Source: Hellea sp. | Lineage (GTDB): Bacteria; Pseudomonadota; Alphaproteobacteria; Caulobacterales; Maricaulaceae | Reading direction: 5' to 3' | Assembly: GCA_020628425.1 (NCBI GenBank) | Contig: JAHDEZ010000023.1 | Coordinates: 1 to 42,663 of the forward strand | DNA length: 42,663 nt | Shown here: positions 6,999 through 16,437 of the stretch, in pieces | Layout: each line of letters opens with the position of its first letter | Position numbering within the stretch: position 1 is the first letter of the stretch | Made by a program: the position numbers and the translations under genes | The notes under the pieces: model-generated | Database searches by the model: none | Seen by the model: only the letters and a program-made list of their open reading frames with translations | What the model was told of the DNA's origin: nothing

Positions 6999-7949
6999 GT
7001 GAGACGATCTACAATGATAACGCTTGGTGCGTCAGCGGCATTTGGCGTCATGGCCGTTATTCTGGCGCGGGGCTGGATCAATGACGCCATTCGTGATGAG
7101 TATTCCCGACGGTCGGAAAATGTCGAACCTGTTACGCAGGTCAGCACTCATATGAATCTGCAACAAGTCCTCGTTGTGACAGCGGATGTGAATTTTGGTG
7201 ATGTCTTGACGCCGGATCTTTTGAAAACTGTAGATTTTCCGTCAGATGCGTTGCCGATTGGGACTTATGAGACCATGAATAATCTATTTGTGGACCCATC
7301 GACGCCCACGGTCGTGTTACGGAGCATGGCACGTAATGAACCGGTTCTGGATTACAAAATCAGCGGACCAGGTGCGCGAGGCTCGCTGTCAGCGTTGATA
7401 AGTGAAGGCATGCGGGCGGTCTCCATTCGCGTGACAGATGTGTCAGGCGTATCCGGATTTGTCATGCCGGGTGATTATGTGGACGTGCTCTATACTCGAG
7501 ACGAAGAGTCTCGTCGCAACGGCAATAATCTGCAATCAGATATTCTGCTTCAAAATGTGAAAGTCCTTGGTATTGATCAGGACCTCAATGATATGAGCGA
7601 TGTTCCGGTTGTGGTTCGTACTGTGACCATCGAGGTGGCCAATGTGGACGCGCAGAAACTACACCTGGCCGAAGATGCCGGTAAGCTCAGCCTGACCTTG
7701 CGTCGTGCCGGCGATACCTCAGTCGATAAAAATCAGACTGTCGAACAAAAGTCCATTCTGGGCGCACCCCAGAAAGTTGTCCGCTATGTGGCGCCCCGTC
7801 GTGTCGCTGCCAAGCCCGTTGAGAAAACAGAATCGCGTCATGCTGAAGTGACCGTTATTCGCGGCGAAACGCGCAACGAAGTCAAAGTTATCAAGGACCC
7901 GGATACAGTCCAGGAAACAGCCCAGAATTCAGATCTGGCAGGGGGTTAG
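6999..7949 (+). CDS. cpaB: Flp/Tad pilus assembly protein CpaB (RcpC)
   Basis: This 316-residue protein has an N-terminal membrane anchor (residues about 6-24) and then an SAF-type domain (VVTADVNFGDVLTPDLL, about 52-115). A central region with VSGFVMPGDYVDVLYTRD is the hallmark of CpaB/RcpC. The C-terminal 60 residues are charged. CpaB is a periplasmic partner of the secretin CpaC and may tether it to the cell wall. I take the GTG at 6999 as start because AGAGGGG lies 6 nt upstream; the ATG at 7014 has no ribosome site. A two-codon ATG-GTG-TGA mini-frame (6994-7002) overlaps the start. It is the first gene of the Tad operon. Confidence 0.93.
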   Translation: MRRSTMITLGASAAFGVMAVILARGWINDAIRDEYSRRSENVEPVTQVSTHMNLQQVLVVTADVNFGDVLTPDLLKTVDFPSDALPIGTYETMNNLFVDPSTPTVVLRSMARNEPVLDYKISGPGARGSLSALISEGMRAVSIRVTDVSGVSGFVMPGDYVDVLYTRDEESRRNGNNLQSDILLQNVKVLGIDQDLNDMSDVPVVVRTVTIEVANVDAQKLHLAEDAGKLSLTLRRAGDTSVDKNQTVEQKSILGAPQKVVRYVAPRRVAAKPVEKTESRHAEVTVIRGETRNEVKVIKDPDTVQETAQNSDLAGG

Positions 7950-7953
7950 ACCT

Positions 7954-9285
7954 ATGAAGTCTATGAAATATATTTGTCTTGCAACGGTTTTTAGTCTGGC
8001 CTGCTCGGCGCCCGCTAATGGGAAGTCCTGGATCGAGGATATGAGCGGTCAACGCAGCTCGACCAGTGTGAAAATCGACGATGTCATCGTTATGAAAACC
8101 GACAAGTCCTTCAAAGAAGTCCGTGTCGCCAATGCGGATATTGCGGATGTGGTTGTTCTGACCGATCGCTCCTTCCACGTCACAGGCAAGCGTGGCGGCA
8201 AAACCAATGTGCTGCTCTATGATGAGGACAAACAGCTTATTGATATAATCAATGTCAATGTCGGCTATGATCTGGCTGAGCTCAAGCGGAGCCTTTACGA
8301 AACGCTGCCGGGTGAAAATGTTGAAGTTCGGCCTATGGGCGGCGGCATCTATATTTCCGGAGAAGTGTCCAGCACGAATGTTGTCGCTCAGGCCGAAAAG
8401 ATAGCTCAAGCCTATGCGCCAGGTCGGGTTACAAATGCGCTGAGCGTCAACGATTCCCACCAAGTCATGCTGGAAGTGCGTTTTGTGGAAGCCAGTCGTG
8501 ACGCCATCAAAGAATTGGGAATTGGGCTTTTGACCCAGCGCCCAGGTGATTTCGGTTTCCAAAGTAGTAATGGCCTCTTGTCAGGCGGTACACCTAATCT
8601 GGCCGGGACCCTTTTGGGCGGTCTCGGCAATGTGTCATTGGATACGAATATTCAGGCTCTGGAAGAGCAGGGCGTCATCAGAACTCTGGCAGAACCTAAT
8701 CTGGTGTCCATGTCAGGGGATACGGCGAGTTTCTTGGCCGGGGGTGAGTTCCCGATTCCGGTCGCGGCCGATGAAGATACTGTCGGCATTGAGTTTCGAC
8801 AGTTTGGTGTGGGTTTATCCTTTACACCAACGGTACTGGATGATGGGATTATTAATCTGGAAGTGAAGCCGGAAGTCAGTCAAATTGATACGACCAATGG
8901 CGTCAGAATTTCCGGCGTGGAAATTCCGGCCTTGCGGGTCCGGCGTGCCGATACCACCGTTGAACTTAGAAATGGTCAAAGTTTTGCCATTGCTGGATTG
9001 CTGCAAAATGAAAGTTCCAACAGTAAGTCACAAGTACCGTGGCTGGGTGATGTCCCTATTCTTGGCAGCCTGTTTCGCTCCAGTCGTTACAAGAAAAAAG
9101 AAACCGAGCTGGTGATTATTGTCACGCCGCGCCTGGTGCAGCCTGCGCCAGATATCAGCGATCTCGCGACACCGCTGGATTACACCAAAGGTCCTGGTGA
9201 GTTGGATATGTTCTTAAACGGTGACCTGGAAGACATTTCCCCCGAGGGCGGACTAAGCTCTCACTACGGTCACACACTTCAGTAA
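7954..9285 (+). CDS. cpaC: Flp/Tad pilus secretin CpaC (RcpA)
   Basis: This 443-residue outer-membrane secretin for the Tad pilus has a Sec signal peptide of about 24 residues. The N-terminal pilus/secretin domain (about 35-110) contains ADIADVVVLTDRSFHVTGK. A BON-like segment follows (about 112-160), and then the secretin domain (about 170-395), with VMLEVRFVEASRDAIKELG at its start and VPWLGDVPILGSLFRS near its end. The start lies 4 nt after cpaB and is preceded by AGGGGG. It is shorter than many CpaC proteins but has all core domains. Confidence 0.94.
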   Translation: MKSMKYICLATVFSLACSAPANGKSWIEDMSGQRSSTSVKIDDVIVMKTDKSFKEVRVANADIADVVVLTDRSFHVTGKRGGKTNVLLYDEDKQLIDIINVNVGYDLAELKRSLYETLPGENVEVRPMGGGIYISGEVSSTNVVAQAEKIAQAYAPGRVTNALSVNDSHQVMLEVRFVEASRDAIKELGIGLLTQRPGDFGFQSSNGLLSGGTPNLAGTLLGGLGNVSLDTNIQALEEQGVIRTLAEPNLVSMSGDTASFLAGGEFPIPVAADEDTVGIEFRQFGVGLSFTPTVLDDGIINLEVKPEVSQIDTTNGVRISGVEIPALRVRRADTTVELRNGQSFAIAGLLQNESSNSKSQVPWLGDVPILGSLFRSSRYKKKETELVIIVTPRLVQPAPDISDLATPLDYTKGPGELDMFLNGDLEDISPEGGLSSHYGHTLQ

Positions 9286-9297
9286 ATCGAGGATAAA

Positions 9298-9552
9298 ATG
9301 AAAAAAACAACACTAATGATCCTGGCGCTTTCGACGGTTTCCGTTTCGGCCTGTCAGACAACGATGGATGAACCGAGTGAAGTTTTCGGAGCAGCTGTTC
9401 GACATAATATCGCGGTCCAGACAGTCGAACCAACCCCGGAGCAAAAGCAAAACACTTATATTCGCCCGGATAGTCAACGTATGGCCGCTGCTCGTGAACG
9501 CTATCGTCAGGACGAGGTGGAAGAACCCGAGGATCTGACAACAATCGATTGA
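9298..9552 (+). CDS. Small Tad-locus lipoprotein in the cpaD position
   Basis: This 84-residue protein has a lipoprotein signal (VSVSAC lipobox, Cys19) and a hydrophilic tail. The FGAAVRHNIAVQTVEP segment recalls the start of some CpaD-like and Tad-associated lipoproteins, but at 84 residues it is far shorter than CpaD (about 200 or more). A GAGGATAAA ribosome site precedes the ATG. Its place between the secretin gene and the tadG-like gene is where cpaD/rcpB usually lies, so it may be a minimal pilotin-like partner of CpaC. That role is inferred from position and lipidation only. Confidence 0.75.
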   Translation: MKKTTLMILALSTVSVSACQTTMDEPSEVFGAAVRHNIAVQTVEPTPEQKQNTYIRPDSQRMAAARERYRQDEVEEPEDLTTID

Positions 9553-9557
9553 TAGAG

Positions 9558-11033
9558 ATGGCGAAAATCAAAGAACATTTTCGTCGCTATGCGAATAACA
9601 TCTCAGGGGCCATGGCCACTTGGGCTGTTTTAACCGCGCCTGTTCTTATTACGGGCGCGGCGATTTCTGTTGATATTTCGCGCATGTTTAATCTGGAGCA
9701 CGAACTGCAGATTGCGGCCGATGCTCTGGCCAAGGCGGGCGCAGCCGAACTGGATCAGCGCAGCGATTCTATTGAACGCTCCAAGCGCGCCATTGCCAAC
9801 CTGGTCACCAATGCTCAGAAATTTGGACTGGGCGGTGGCGGCGAAGTGACGGCTGCTTCTATTCGCTTTCTATGGGACCTGCCTGATAACGACTACGAAA
9901 TCCCAGGTGAGGAATTCGAAACAACAGATCCATTCAAAGCCCGTTTCGTTGAAGTCGAAGTGGTACCGGAAACAGTCCGCGTTATATTTTCGCGCAAAGT
10001 TGCCGATCAGATATCCGACGTCACACTTGAGGCAACCTCCATTGCCGGCGCCACAAACGGAATCTGTGGGGCCGCGCCGCTCTTTGTTTGTAATCCCTAT
10101 GAAAATGATACGACGTCCATATTCGAGGCTATGGAGGGCCGAGAATTCCAAAGGCGTCTCATTCAGTTCAAAACTACCAATAATAATGCCGATACTTATG
10201 GTCCGGGTAATTTTGGTTTTCTTGACCCATACGGCAAAGGCGATAATTCTAAACTGGACGAAGCCATTGCGATTAGTAAGTCGCCCATTTGCGTCAGTCG
10301 CTCCGCCGGGGTCAATCTGGAAACCGGTAATATTGCCTCACTGCGTGTGGCGATGAATACCCGCTTTGATATCTATGAAGGCAAGTTCAAAAAATATGAA
10401 AATGATCCTGACTACGCCCCGGCGGCCAATGTAACCAAGGGCTATTCGGGCAATGGATGTAATACGAATCCGGACCCCAATGCTATGGGCCTGCCGCGGG
10501 ATGCCTGTTTCGCCGATGATAGCTGCACGGATATGAATGGGCGGATGGGCAATGGTGACTGGGATTTCGTCTCCTATATGGAAGTCAATCATAACGCCGT
10601 CAAAAGCGTCACCATTGATGGCACGAAATATAACCTGAATTATGTGTCCCGAAATGCGTCTCCCAAAGATATCCCAAGTCGATATCAAGTGTATCGCTGG
10701 GAAATTGATACAGGATCAATTCCTGGTGCCGTCTCATATGGAACATCTTCAACTCCCGAAGAAGGCACGCCAACATGTCATGCCTCCGGACCAAGTACGG
10801 CAGAGGTCGACAGGCGCGTTCTCTACGCGGCGGTCTTAAACTGCCAGGAGTTAGAGAGCGCCTATGGGCTTAATGGTGCAGAAACCAATTTGCCGGTTGA
10901 AACGTTTGTCAAAGTTTTTGTCACTGAACCAATGGAACAGGGACAAGATAACACCATTTGGGGTGAAATAGTCGGCCCTGTCATCAAAGGGAAAGACCAG
11001 GGGGCTTCTGACCGTGTGAGTGTGGCACGATGA
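9558..11033 (+). CDS. TadG-like pilus assembly protein
   Basis: This protein is 491 residues long from the ATG at 9558. A TTG at 9549, overlapping the upstream stop, would add three residues; neither start has a good ribosome site. The N-terminus has the TadE/TadG-type segment (NISGAMATWAVLTAPVLI, about 15-40), followed by AVD-like ISVDISRMFNLEHELQIAADALAKAGA. This is the putative Flp pilus-assembly TadG N-terminal domain. The rest is periplasmic, with paired cysteines and the ICGAAPLFVCNPYE segment seen in many TadG-like proteins. No von Willebrand A domain is evident. It overlaps the next gene by 4 nt. Confidence 0.85.
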   Translation: MAKIKEHFRRYANNISGAMATWAVLTAPVLITGAAISVDISRMFNLEHELQIAADALAKAGAAELDQRSDSIERSKRAIANLVTNAQKFGLGGGGEVTAASIRFLWDLPDNDYEIPGEEFETTDPFKARFVEVEVVPETVRVIFSRKVADQISDVTLEATSIAGATNGICGAAPLFVCNPYENDTTSIFEAMEGREFQRRLIQFKTTNNNADTYGPGNFGFLDPYGKGDNSKLDEAIAISKSPICVSRSAGVNLETGNIASLRVAMNTRFDIYEGKFKKYENDPDYAPAANVTKGYSGNGCNTNPDPNAMGLPRDACFADDSCTDMNGRMGNGDWDFVSYMEVNHNAVKSVTIDGTKYNLNYVSRNASPKDIPSRYQVYRWEIDTGSIPGAVSYGTSSTPEEGTPTCHASGPSTAEVDRRVLYAAVLNCQELESAYGLNGAETNLPVETFVKVFVTEPMEQGQDNTIWGEIVGPVIKGKDQGASDRVSVAR

Positions 11034-11500
11034 TCCAGTTCTTCCGAGCCTATCGTGATGACCGCAAAGGTGGACTAGTTGTGGAAGCAGCTCTGCTCCT
11101 GCCATTACTTGTGGCTGCGGGACTCGGTGTGATCGACGCGTCTTATATGATGATCCAGAATCATAAGGTCGAATCTCAGCTGTCATTGGCGGCAAATTAT
11201 ATTTCCAAATCAGATACACCGCAAAATCGAGAAGCCACGGCGAAAACGCTGGCCGTGACCGGTACAATTTCAGGTAATGGAGCGCCGCTCATTACCGGCT
11301 GGTCTGCGAATGATGTGTCCATAGCTTATGTGACCACCCAAAATGCCAATGGGGAATATCGCGGTGAGGACAATATACAAACCGTGCAATTATCTACCCG
11401 TATCGAATATCGAGGCCTGGGTATACTCTCCAGTTTTCTACCGACTAAGCCCATGTTGACGGCCAGTGTGCAGGAACGTGTCGTTGGGGGTGGGTTATGA
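11030..11500 (+). CDS. TadE-like pseudopilin (first copy)
   Basis: This 156-residue protein has an N-terminal KGGLVVEAALLLPLLVAAGLG segment. It is a type IV prepilin-like helix with Glu at the fifth position after the putative cleavage site (G|LVVE), as in TadE-type minor pilins. The remainder is a small periplasmic domain. It is coupled to its neighbours by ATGA overlaps at both ends. It would need an A24 peptidase for processing; the only one in the window is at 38851-39300. Confidence 0.82.
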   Translation: MIQFFRAYRDDRKGGLVVEAALLLPLLVAAGLGVIDASYMMIQNHKVESQLSLAANYISKSDTPQNREATAKTLAVTGTISGNGAPLITGWSANDVSIAYVTTQNANGEYRGEDNIQTVQLSTRIEYRGLGILSSFLPTKPMLTASVQERVVGGGL

Positions 11501-12090
11501 TCTTCAACAGATTTCGCAAAGATGAAAAAGGCGCTGTGGCCGTATCGGCGTCCTTTCTAATCGGGACTTTCATTGTCTTGACGGGCGGCGCCGTTGAAAT
11601 GGGTTATAGCTATTGGAAAAGCAATGCCATTCAACACGCAGCCAAAACAGGAGCGCGCATTGCGACGACCTCCAAACCTGTCTCAACCGAGTTATCGACA
11701 ATGACGGGGTTAATCACCGGCGTCGAAGTCGGTGACCCCATTCCTGATTATAAAATCGTTTGTTACGGAAAAACGCAGAGCTGCAACCGGGGTGGATTTG
11801 ACCAAACAGCGTTTGACAAAATATTTTATGGCCGAAATGCTGATGGAACCTGCGAAGGTACAAGTCGGGAAACCCGTGGCATGTGTGACATGTTTGATGA
11901 ACTGGGCCCCGAGAACATTGTCATTTCCTATGAGAGCTCAGGCATGGGACGAGCGGGTAATCCGGCTATTCTCGTGCCTTTGGTAACGGTGTCTGTGGTC
12001 GATTTCGATCAAGATTATGTATTTTTGAATTTTTTAGGTCAGCGCACGATTAGCACAAAAGTATCGGCGCTGGGTGAGGACCTGAAATGA
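11497..12090 (+). CDS. TadE/TadF-like pseudopilin (second copy)
   Basis: This 197-residue protein has the N-terminal segment DEKGAVAVSASFLIGTFIVLTGGAVEMG, matching the TadE/TadF/TadG type but without the canonical Glu5. Four cysteines in the periplasmic part (CYGKTQSC, TCEG, MCDMF) suggest disulfides. It overlaps the genes before and after by 4 nt. The lack of Glu5 and its place after the first TadE copy suggest a TadF-like minor subunit. Confidence 0.78.
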   Translation: MIFNRFRKDEKGAVAVSASFLIGTFIVLTGGAVEMGYSYWKSNAIQHAAKTGARIATTSKPVSTELSTMTGLITGVEVGDPIPDYKIVCYGKTQSCNRGGFDQTAFDKIFYGRNADGTCEGTSRETRGMCDMFDELGPENIVISYESSGMGRAGNPAILVPLVTVSVVDFDQDYVFLNFLGQRTISTKVSALGEDLK

Positions 12091-12980
12091 TGGGTGACGC
12101 AGCAGAAAACATTTATCCAATGCATGACGGTATTGCTATTCCCCCGGTGAATGATGCTGAACCTGTTACACCGGACAGAGTGGTTGAACCTGTCATATTT
12201 GGTTTGACTTCGGCAACCGGAGGGGCGGGGGTAACGACGCTCGCCTTACAAATGGCCTATCACGCTGCGGGCAGTGTCGGAAAAGCCAATGAGATGCCAA
12301 CCCGCCGTGTGGCCCTTTTGTCATTGGACTTCGAAAACTCTGCACTCGCCTACTATCTGGACGTGGCGCCAAAGGTTTCAGCCGAACATTTTTGTCAAAC
12401 ACCAGAGGTAATGGATAAGCAACATTGTCTGGGTTGGATGAGCGATACCGGTAAAGGTTTCGACATACTTGCATTGCCGGCTTCTGTTGATGGTAATGCC
12501 AAAGTCAATCCAAACTCCGTTCTGCATTTCTTAGACCTGGTGGCTCAAAACTATGATGTGATAATATTGGATATTCCTCAGATATGGATGCGCTGGACAC
12601 ATGCAGCACTGGGGGCGGCTGATAAGGTCGCTTTTGTAACCGAACTTAATATTCCGGCATTGCATCTGACCCGTGAACGCTATGCGGCGCTTGTGAAGCT
12701 TATTCCGTCTTTGGAAAAATCCGATGTGGTTTTAAACAAATATGAGAAACGCAGTCTTCGCAACAGCCTGAGTCTCAACGACGCGCACAATTCTTTTCGT
12801 AATATTGATGTGCACACAGTACCGTCTGACCCGGTCAGAATTCGAGAGGCTATCAATCGGGGAGAGCCTATCGGTTTCGGTTCGAAAAACCTTAAATCCG
12901 TAGGCGAAATCAACGCTATTTTTGATAAATGGATGACGTCACACCTTGAGGAAAAGGGTGACTTCTTCATGCAACTGTAA
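12087..12980 (+). CDS. cpaE: CpaE/TadZ-like ParA-family protein, short form
   Basis: This 297-residue protein belongs to the MinD/ParA-like CpaE/TadZ group, which places the Tad machine at a pole or focus. The P-loop region is TSATGGAGVTT at about 37-47. It has T and V where MinD/ParA proteins have the two Walker A lysines (KGGxGKT). A Walker B-like YDVIILDIPQ follows at about 153-162. The atypical N-terminal receiver-like domain of long CpaE proteins (about 500 residues) is absent; only a 30-residue tail precedes the P-loop. ATP binding is therefore doubtful. The start overlaps the previous stop (ATGATG). Confidence 0.82.
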   Translation: MMGDAAENIYPMHDGIAIPPVNDAEPVTPDRVVEPVIFGLTSATGGAGVTTLALQMAYHAAGSVGKANEMPTRRVALLSLDFENSALAYYLDVAPKVSAEHFCQTPEVMDKQHCLGWMSDTGKGFDILALPASVDGNAKVNPNSVLHFLDLVAQNYDVIILDIPQIWMRWTHAALGAADKVAFVTELNIPALHLTRERYAALVKLIPSLEKSDVVLNKYEKRSLRNSLSLNDAHNSFRNIDVHTVPSDPVRIREAINRGEPIGFGSKNLKSVGEINAIFDKWMTSHLEEKGDFFMQL

Positions 12981-12989
12981 GGCCTTGTT

Positions 12990-13013
12990 AAACCTGTTCT
13001 TAAACGGGTTTTT
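12990..13013 (+). terminator. Weak hairpin between cpaE and cpaF
   Basis: AAACCTG (12990-12996) and CGGGTTT (13005-13011) form a 7-bp stem with one G-U pair and an 8-nt loop, followed by TT and then C. It could be a leaky intrinsic terminator or an mRNA processing/stability element. It lies in the only gap longer than 15 nt inside the Tad operon (60 nt to the cpaF ATG), so it may tune the expression of the motor genes. Confidence 0.4.
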
Positions 13014-13040
13014 CACGACAATTTGCTAGGAAATATTTTT

Positions 13041-14549
13041 ATGGGACGCTTTTCGAATATCCTGGGTAGTGACACCCCTGACTATGTCAAATCGGCCGAG
13101 GCGCCAGTGGGGCGGCCTTCCACGCCGGAACCCGGTCCTCAGGATCTGATTACACCGGTCGCAACAGAGCCAAAACCCCGCAAGGAGAAAGAGCGCCGTA
13201 AAGCCGTCAATTACAAAAGCGAAGAAGAACGTTCCAAGGCTTTGGAAACACAAATCCGCCTGCATGGACGGTTACTGGATGAAATTGATCTGACCACGCT
13301 TGAGGGTCTTGATGAAGAAGAAATGCGTCGGCATGTCAATGTCGCCATTCGGGATTTAATCCGGCAAGAATCTATCTCTATCAACCGAGAACAGTTTAAC
13401 GATTTGGTCTCTGGCATTATCAATGAAATGACAGGACTTGGTCCGCTGGAGAGCCTTCTCCAGGATGAGACGGTTACAGATATTCTGATCAATACTCATA
13501 AACAGGTTTATGTGGAACGCGGCGGCGAGCTTGAGCTGAGTGACGTTTATTTCGCTGGCGAAGATCATCTTATGCGGATCATTAATCGCATTGTGGCCAC
13601 TGTTGGTCGACGTGTGGATGAAAGCCAGCCTCTGGCCGATGCCCGTCTCCTGGATGGCAGCCGGGTTAACGTTGCCATTCCGCCTTTGGCTGTTGACGGG
13701 GCACTGGTTTCCATCCGTAAGTTTTCCAAAAAGCCTTTTACCTTTGATAAATTGGTGGAGTTTGGTGCGCTCCCTGATGGTGTTGCGCAATTCTTGTGGG
13801 CAGCATGCAAGGCCCGTGTGACAATACTCATTTCCGGGGGTACAGGGTCCGGTAAGACAACTCTGCTTAATGCATTGTCGCAATCTATCAGTCACAAGGA
13901 AAGATTGATTACCATTGAGGACGCCGCTGAACTGCAACTGCAACAGCCTCATGTGGCGCGTATGGAAACCCGTCCCCCCAATATCGAAGGTAAGGGGGAA
14001 ATCCGTCAAAGAGAGCTGGTTAAAAACGCGCTGCGGATGCGCCCAGATCGGGTGATCCTGGGTGAGGTTCGCGGTGAAGAAGCTTTTGATATGTTACAGG
14101 CCATGAATACGGGCCACGAGGGTTCCATGGCAACCCTCCATGCAAATACGCCCCGGGACGCCATCACGCGTCTGGAGCAAATGGTGGCTATGGGTGATAT
14201 GAAAATCACCCCCGAGGCCATTGCTGGGCAGATCGCCAGCGCTGTCGGCATAATTGTCCAGGCCCAGCGCCTCTCCGATGGTCAGCGCAAAATTACCTCC
14301 ATCGCCGAGATTACCGGCATGGAAGGCTCTGTAATCCAAATGCAGGAAATCTTTAATTATACCCGCACTGGTACCGGCCCTAAACATGAGGTCATTGGTG
14401 AGTTTAGAGCGACGGGAATCCGGCCAAATTGTCTGCACGAAATTATAACCCGTAACATCCCTCTGCCTGATGGCCTGTTTGAGCCTAAAGTTTTACCGGT
14501 GGGTCGTGTCTACGAAAAATCTATTGCAGAACGGGTCAACGAAACATGA
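13041..14549 (+). CDS. cpaF: Tad pilus secretion ATPase CpaF (TadA)
   Basis: This protein is 502 residues long from the ATG at 13041, chosen over a TTG at 13023 because TAGGAAA lies 7 nt upstream. It is the hexameric ATPase that drives pilus extension and retraction. The N-terminal 80 residues are charged and variable. The N-terminal CpaF domain follows. Walker A is GGTGSGKT at residues 266-273 (Lys272). The Asp box/Walker B region is [20 protein letters not shown], and the His box contains [12 protein letters not shown]. The protein is complete and standard. It overlaps tadB by 4 nt. Confidence 0.97.
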   Translation: MGRFSNILGSDTPDYVKSAEAPVGRPSTPEPGPQDLITPVATEPKPRKEKERRKAVNYKSEEERSKALETQIRLHGRLLDEIDLTTLEGLDEEEMRRHVNVAIRDLIRQESISINREQFNDLVSGIINEMTGLGPLESLLQDETVTDILINTHKQVYVERGGELELSDVYFAGEDHLMRIINRIVATVGRRVDESQPLADARLLDGSRVNVAIPPLAVDGALVSIRKFSKKPFTFDKLVEFGALPDGVAQFLWAACKARVTILISGGTGSGKTTLLNALSQSISHKERLITIEDAAELQLQQPHVARMETRPPNIEGKGEIRQRELVKNALRMRPDRVILGEVRGEEAFDMLQAMNTGHEGSMATLHANTPRDAITRLEQMVAMGDMKITPEAIAGQIASAVGIIVQAQRLSDGQRKITSIAEITGMEGSVIQMQEIFNYTRTGTGPKHEVIGEFRATGIRPNCLHEIITRNIPLPDGLFEPKVLPVGRVYEKSIAERVNET

Positions 14550-15508
14550 TGACCGAACCGCAAATTATCACGCTTATGGCGCTGGTTTTTTGCAGTGCCG
14601 CCCTCGGATTCAATGTGCTTGTTGGAGCTGGACGAGAAGTCAACAAATTACGCACCCATGCAAACTTTCACGGGAAAATGAAAGAGAATGGTGACCGCCC
14701 AGAAGATTTGCTCGCTAAAATGCGACATGACCGAGGGCTGGATCGAGATGGTTACATCAATAATCTCAATTACAAGATCGGCCGGATGGTCACACAATCG
14801 GGCCTGCCGCTTAAGTCTAATTTGATCTACGTTATCATGGCCGTTTCTACGGTCTTGGCTGGGCTTGTTTTCTTCATTTGGAAGCATACCATTATATGGA
14901 CGATCGGAGCGGCCTTAGCCGGGTTTGCATTGCCGCTTTTGATAGTATCCTATTGTGTGAAACGCCGGCGCCAAAAGGCTGCCAGCCAATTGCCGGATGC
15001 TTTGGATGTTATCATTCGGTCATTGCGGGCTGGACATCCCGTGCCCGTGGCTCTGTCTTTGGTCGGGCGGGAAATGCCTGATCCGATTGGGTCGGAATTT
15101 GGCATGGCCAGTGATGAGTTGGCATTTGGTGGGTCGGTCAGTAATGCCATTCAGCGAATGGCGGACCGTATTGGTCAGGACGATTTCGATTTATTTGCGG
15201 CCATGATTAGATTGCAGGAAAAAACGGGCGGTAATCTCGCCGAACTTTTGGAGAGCAATGCCGCGACGATCCGCGCCCGCCATAGGCTGCGCCTTAAGGT
15301 CAAAGCCGCGTCAGCAGAGGGTAGGGCGTCTGCGCTTATTCTCAATTCGGCGCCCATTGGTTTGTATTTGATTGTCAGCAATTTTGCGCCTGAATTCTAC
15401 GGGGCTGTCGATGATAACCCCGCGGTGAACTATATGTTTATCGGTGTTACCATTTGGATGATCATCGGCAATCTGGTCATGCGTAAAATGATAAATTTCA
15501 AGGTCTGA
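14546..15508 (+). CDS. tadB: Tad inner-membrane platform protein TadB
   Basis: This 320-residue protein is the first of two GspF-domain proteins of the Tad inner-membrane platform. Membrane helices lie at about residues 7-24, 93-112, 115-133 and near the C-terminus (two). The T2SSF domain contains LPDALDVIIRSLRAGHPVPVAL at about 150-172 and FAAMIRLQEKTGGNLAELLE at about 215-234. It overlaps cpaF (ATGATG) and is 2 nt from tadC, the usual cpaF-tadB-tadC order. Confidence 0.95.
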   Translation: MMTEPQIITLMALVFCSAALGFNVLVGAGREVNKLRTHANFHGKMKENGDRPEDLLAKMRHDRGLDRDGYINNLNYKIGRMVTQSGLPLKSNLIYVIMAVSTVLAGLVFFIWKHTIIWTIGAALAGFALPLLIVSYCVKRRRQKAASQLPDALDVIIRSLRAGHPVPVALSLVGREMPDPIGSEFGMASDELAFGGSVSNAIQRMADRIGQDDFDLFAAMIRLQEKTGGNLAELLESNAATIRARHRLRLKVKAASAEGRASALILNSAPIGLYLIVSNFAPEFYGAVDDNPAVNYMFIGVTIWMIIGNLVMRKMINFKV

Positions 15509-15510
15509 CC

Positions 15511-16437
15511 ATGTTCGATAGTTCAACAACAAATGGTCTGATTGTCATCGTTGCGCTAGCGTTTATTGCTGTTGCACTTGCGCTTATATGTTTTGCTATC
15601 AAAGAAGCTATCACGGACCATAGGCTCATTAAAAAACGCCTTGAAGGCAATTGGCAAAAAGAGTCGACCGGCACGATTTTGAGACAAAATCAGATGCTGG
15701 AAAACTTCGCCAATCACCTGACATTGCCTGACGAGGACGAAATATCCAAAATCCGGGCTAAACTGTCTCGAGCCGGTTACTACAGCACTTCCAGCGTCAA
15801 AACTTACTATGCCATTCGTGTTTTATGTTTGATAGTACCGCAAATTATTTTCTTGCTAGGGAGCTCATTGCTCTATCCGCAAATGGAGCAGAAATACCTT
15901 ATCGGGGTCAGTATCACGCTCGTTTTCGCTGGTTTACTTCTTCCGCCTTATTTTATTACCTTCCGTGAAGGACAACGCCGACAGCAGATCAAAAACGGCT
16001 TTCCGGATATGATGGATTTGACCGTGGCCTGTATCGAAGCGGGCCTGGGGGTTAACGCCGCTTTTTTGCGCGTCGCTGATGAAATTGGCGGGCGTTACCC
16101 GGCGTTGAAAATCAATTTGGATCTTTTAAATCTCGAGCTGCGGGCCGGACGAGATCGCCATATCGGTATGAATAATTTTGCGAACCGCGTTAATCTTGAA
16201 GAGGCACGTTCACTGGCGGTTATGATGCGGCAGTCCGAAGAAATGGGATCAAGTCTTGGCAAATCTTTGCGAGTCTTTGCCGACGAGATGAGAAACAAGC
16301 GCACCATGCGAGCTGAAGAAAAAGCTATGTCACTCCCCGCCAAAATGACCGTGCCTTTGATCATCTTTATTTTTCCGACCATTCTCATCATGCTTTTAAT
16401 GCCGGCGGGTATTCGTCTCATGGAAGGGATGGGATAA
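15511..16437 (+). CDS. tadC: Tad inner-membrane platform protein TadC
   Basis: This 308-residue protein is the second GspF-domain protein of the Tad platform. It has an N-terminal membrane helix (about 5-28), a central pair (about 108-150), and a C-terminal helix (PLIIFIFPTILIMLLMPAG). The T2SSF domain starts at FPDMMDLTVACIEAGLGVNAAF and contains SVMMRQSEEMGSSLG-like residues at about 235-255. TadB and TadC act together with CpaF. The stop codon shares one base with the next start (TAATG). Confidence 0.95.
   Translation: MFDSSTTNGLIVIVALAFIAVALALICFAIKEAITDHRLIKKRLEGNWQKESTGTILRQNQMLENFANHLTLPDEDEISKIRAKLSRAGYYSTSSVKTYYAIRVLCLIVPQIIFLLGSSLLYPQMEQKYLIGVSITLVFAGLLLPPYFITFREGQRRQQIKNGFPDMMDLTVACIEAGLGVNAAFLRVADEIGGRYPALKINLDLLNLELRAGRDRHIGMNNFANRVNLEEARSLAVMMRQSEEMGSSLGKSLRVFADEMRNKRTMRAEEKAMSLPAKMTVPLIIFIFPTILIMLLMPAGIRLMEGMG

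Noticed and set aside
7891-8562. Open frame on the minus strand (223 codons) opposite cpaC
   Set aside because: A codon-bias shadow of the secretin gene; composition is unlike a real protein and no start signal is seen.
13356-14009. Open frame on the minus strand (217 codons) opposite cpaF
   Set aside because: It lies opposite the conserved Walker A region of cpaF, so its openness follows from cpaF codon use.
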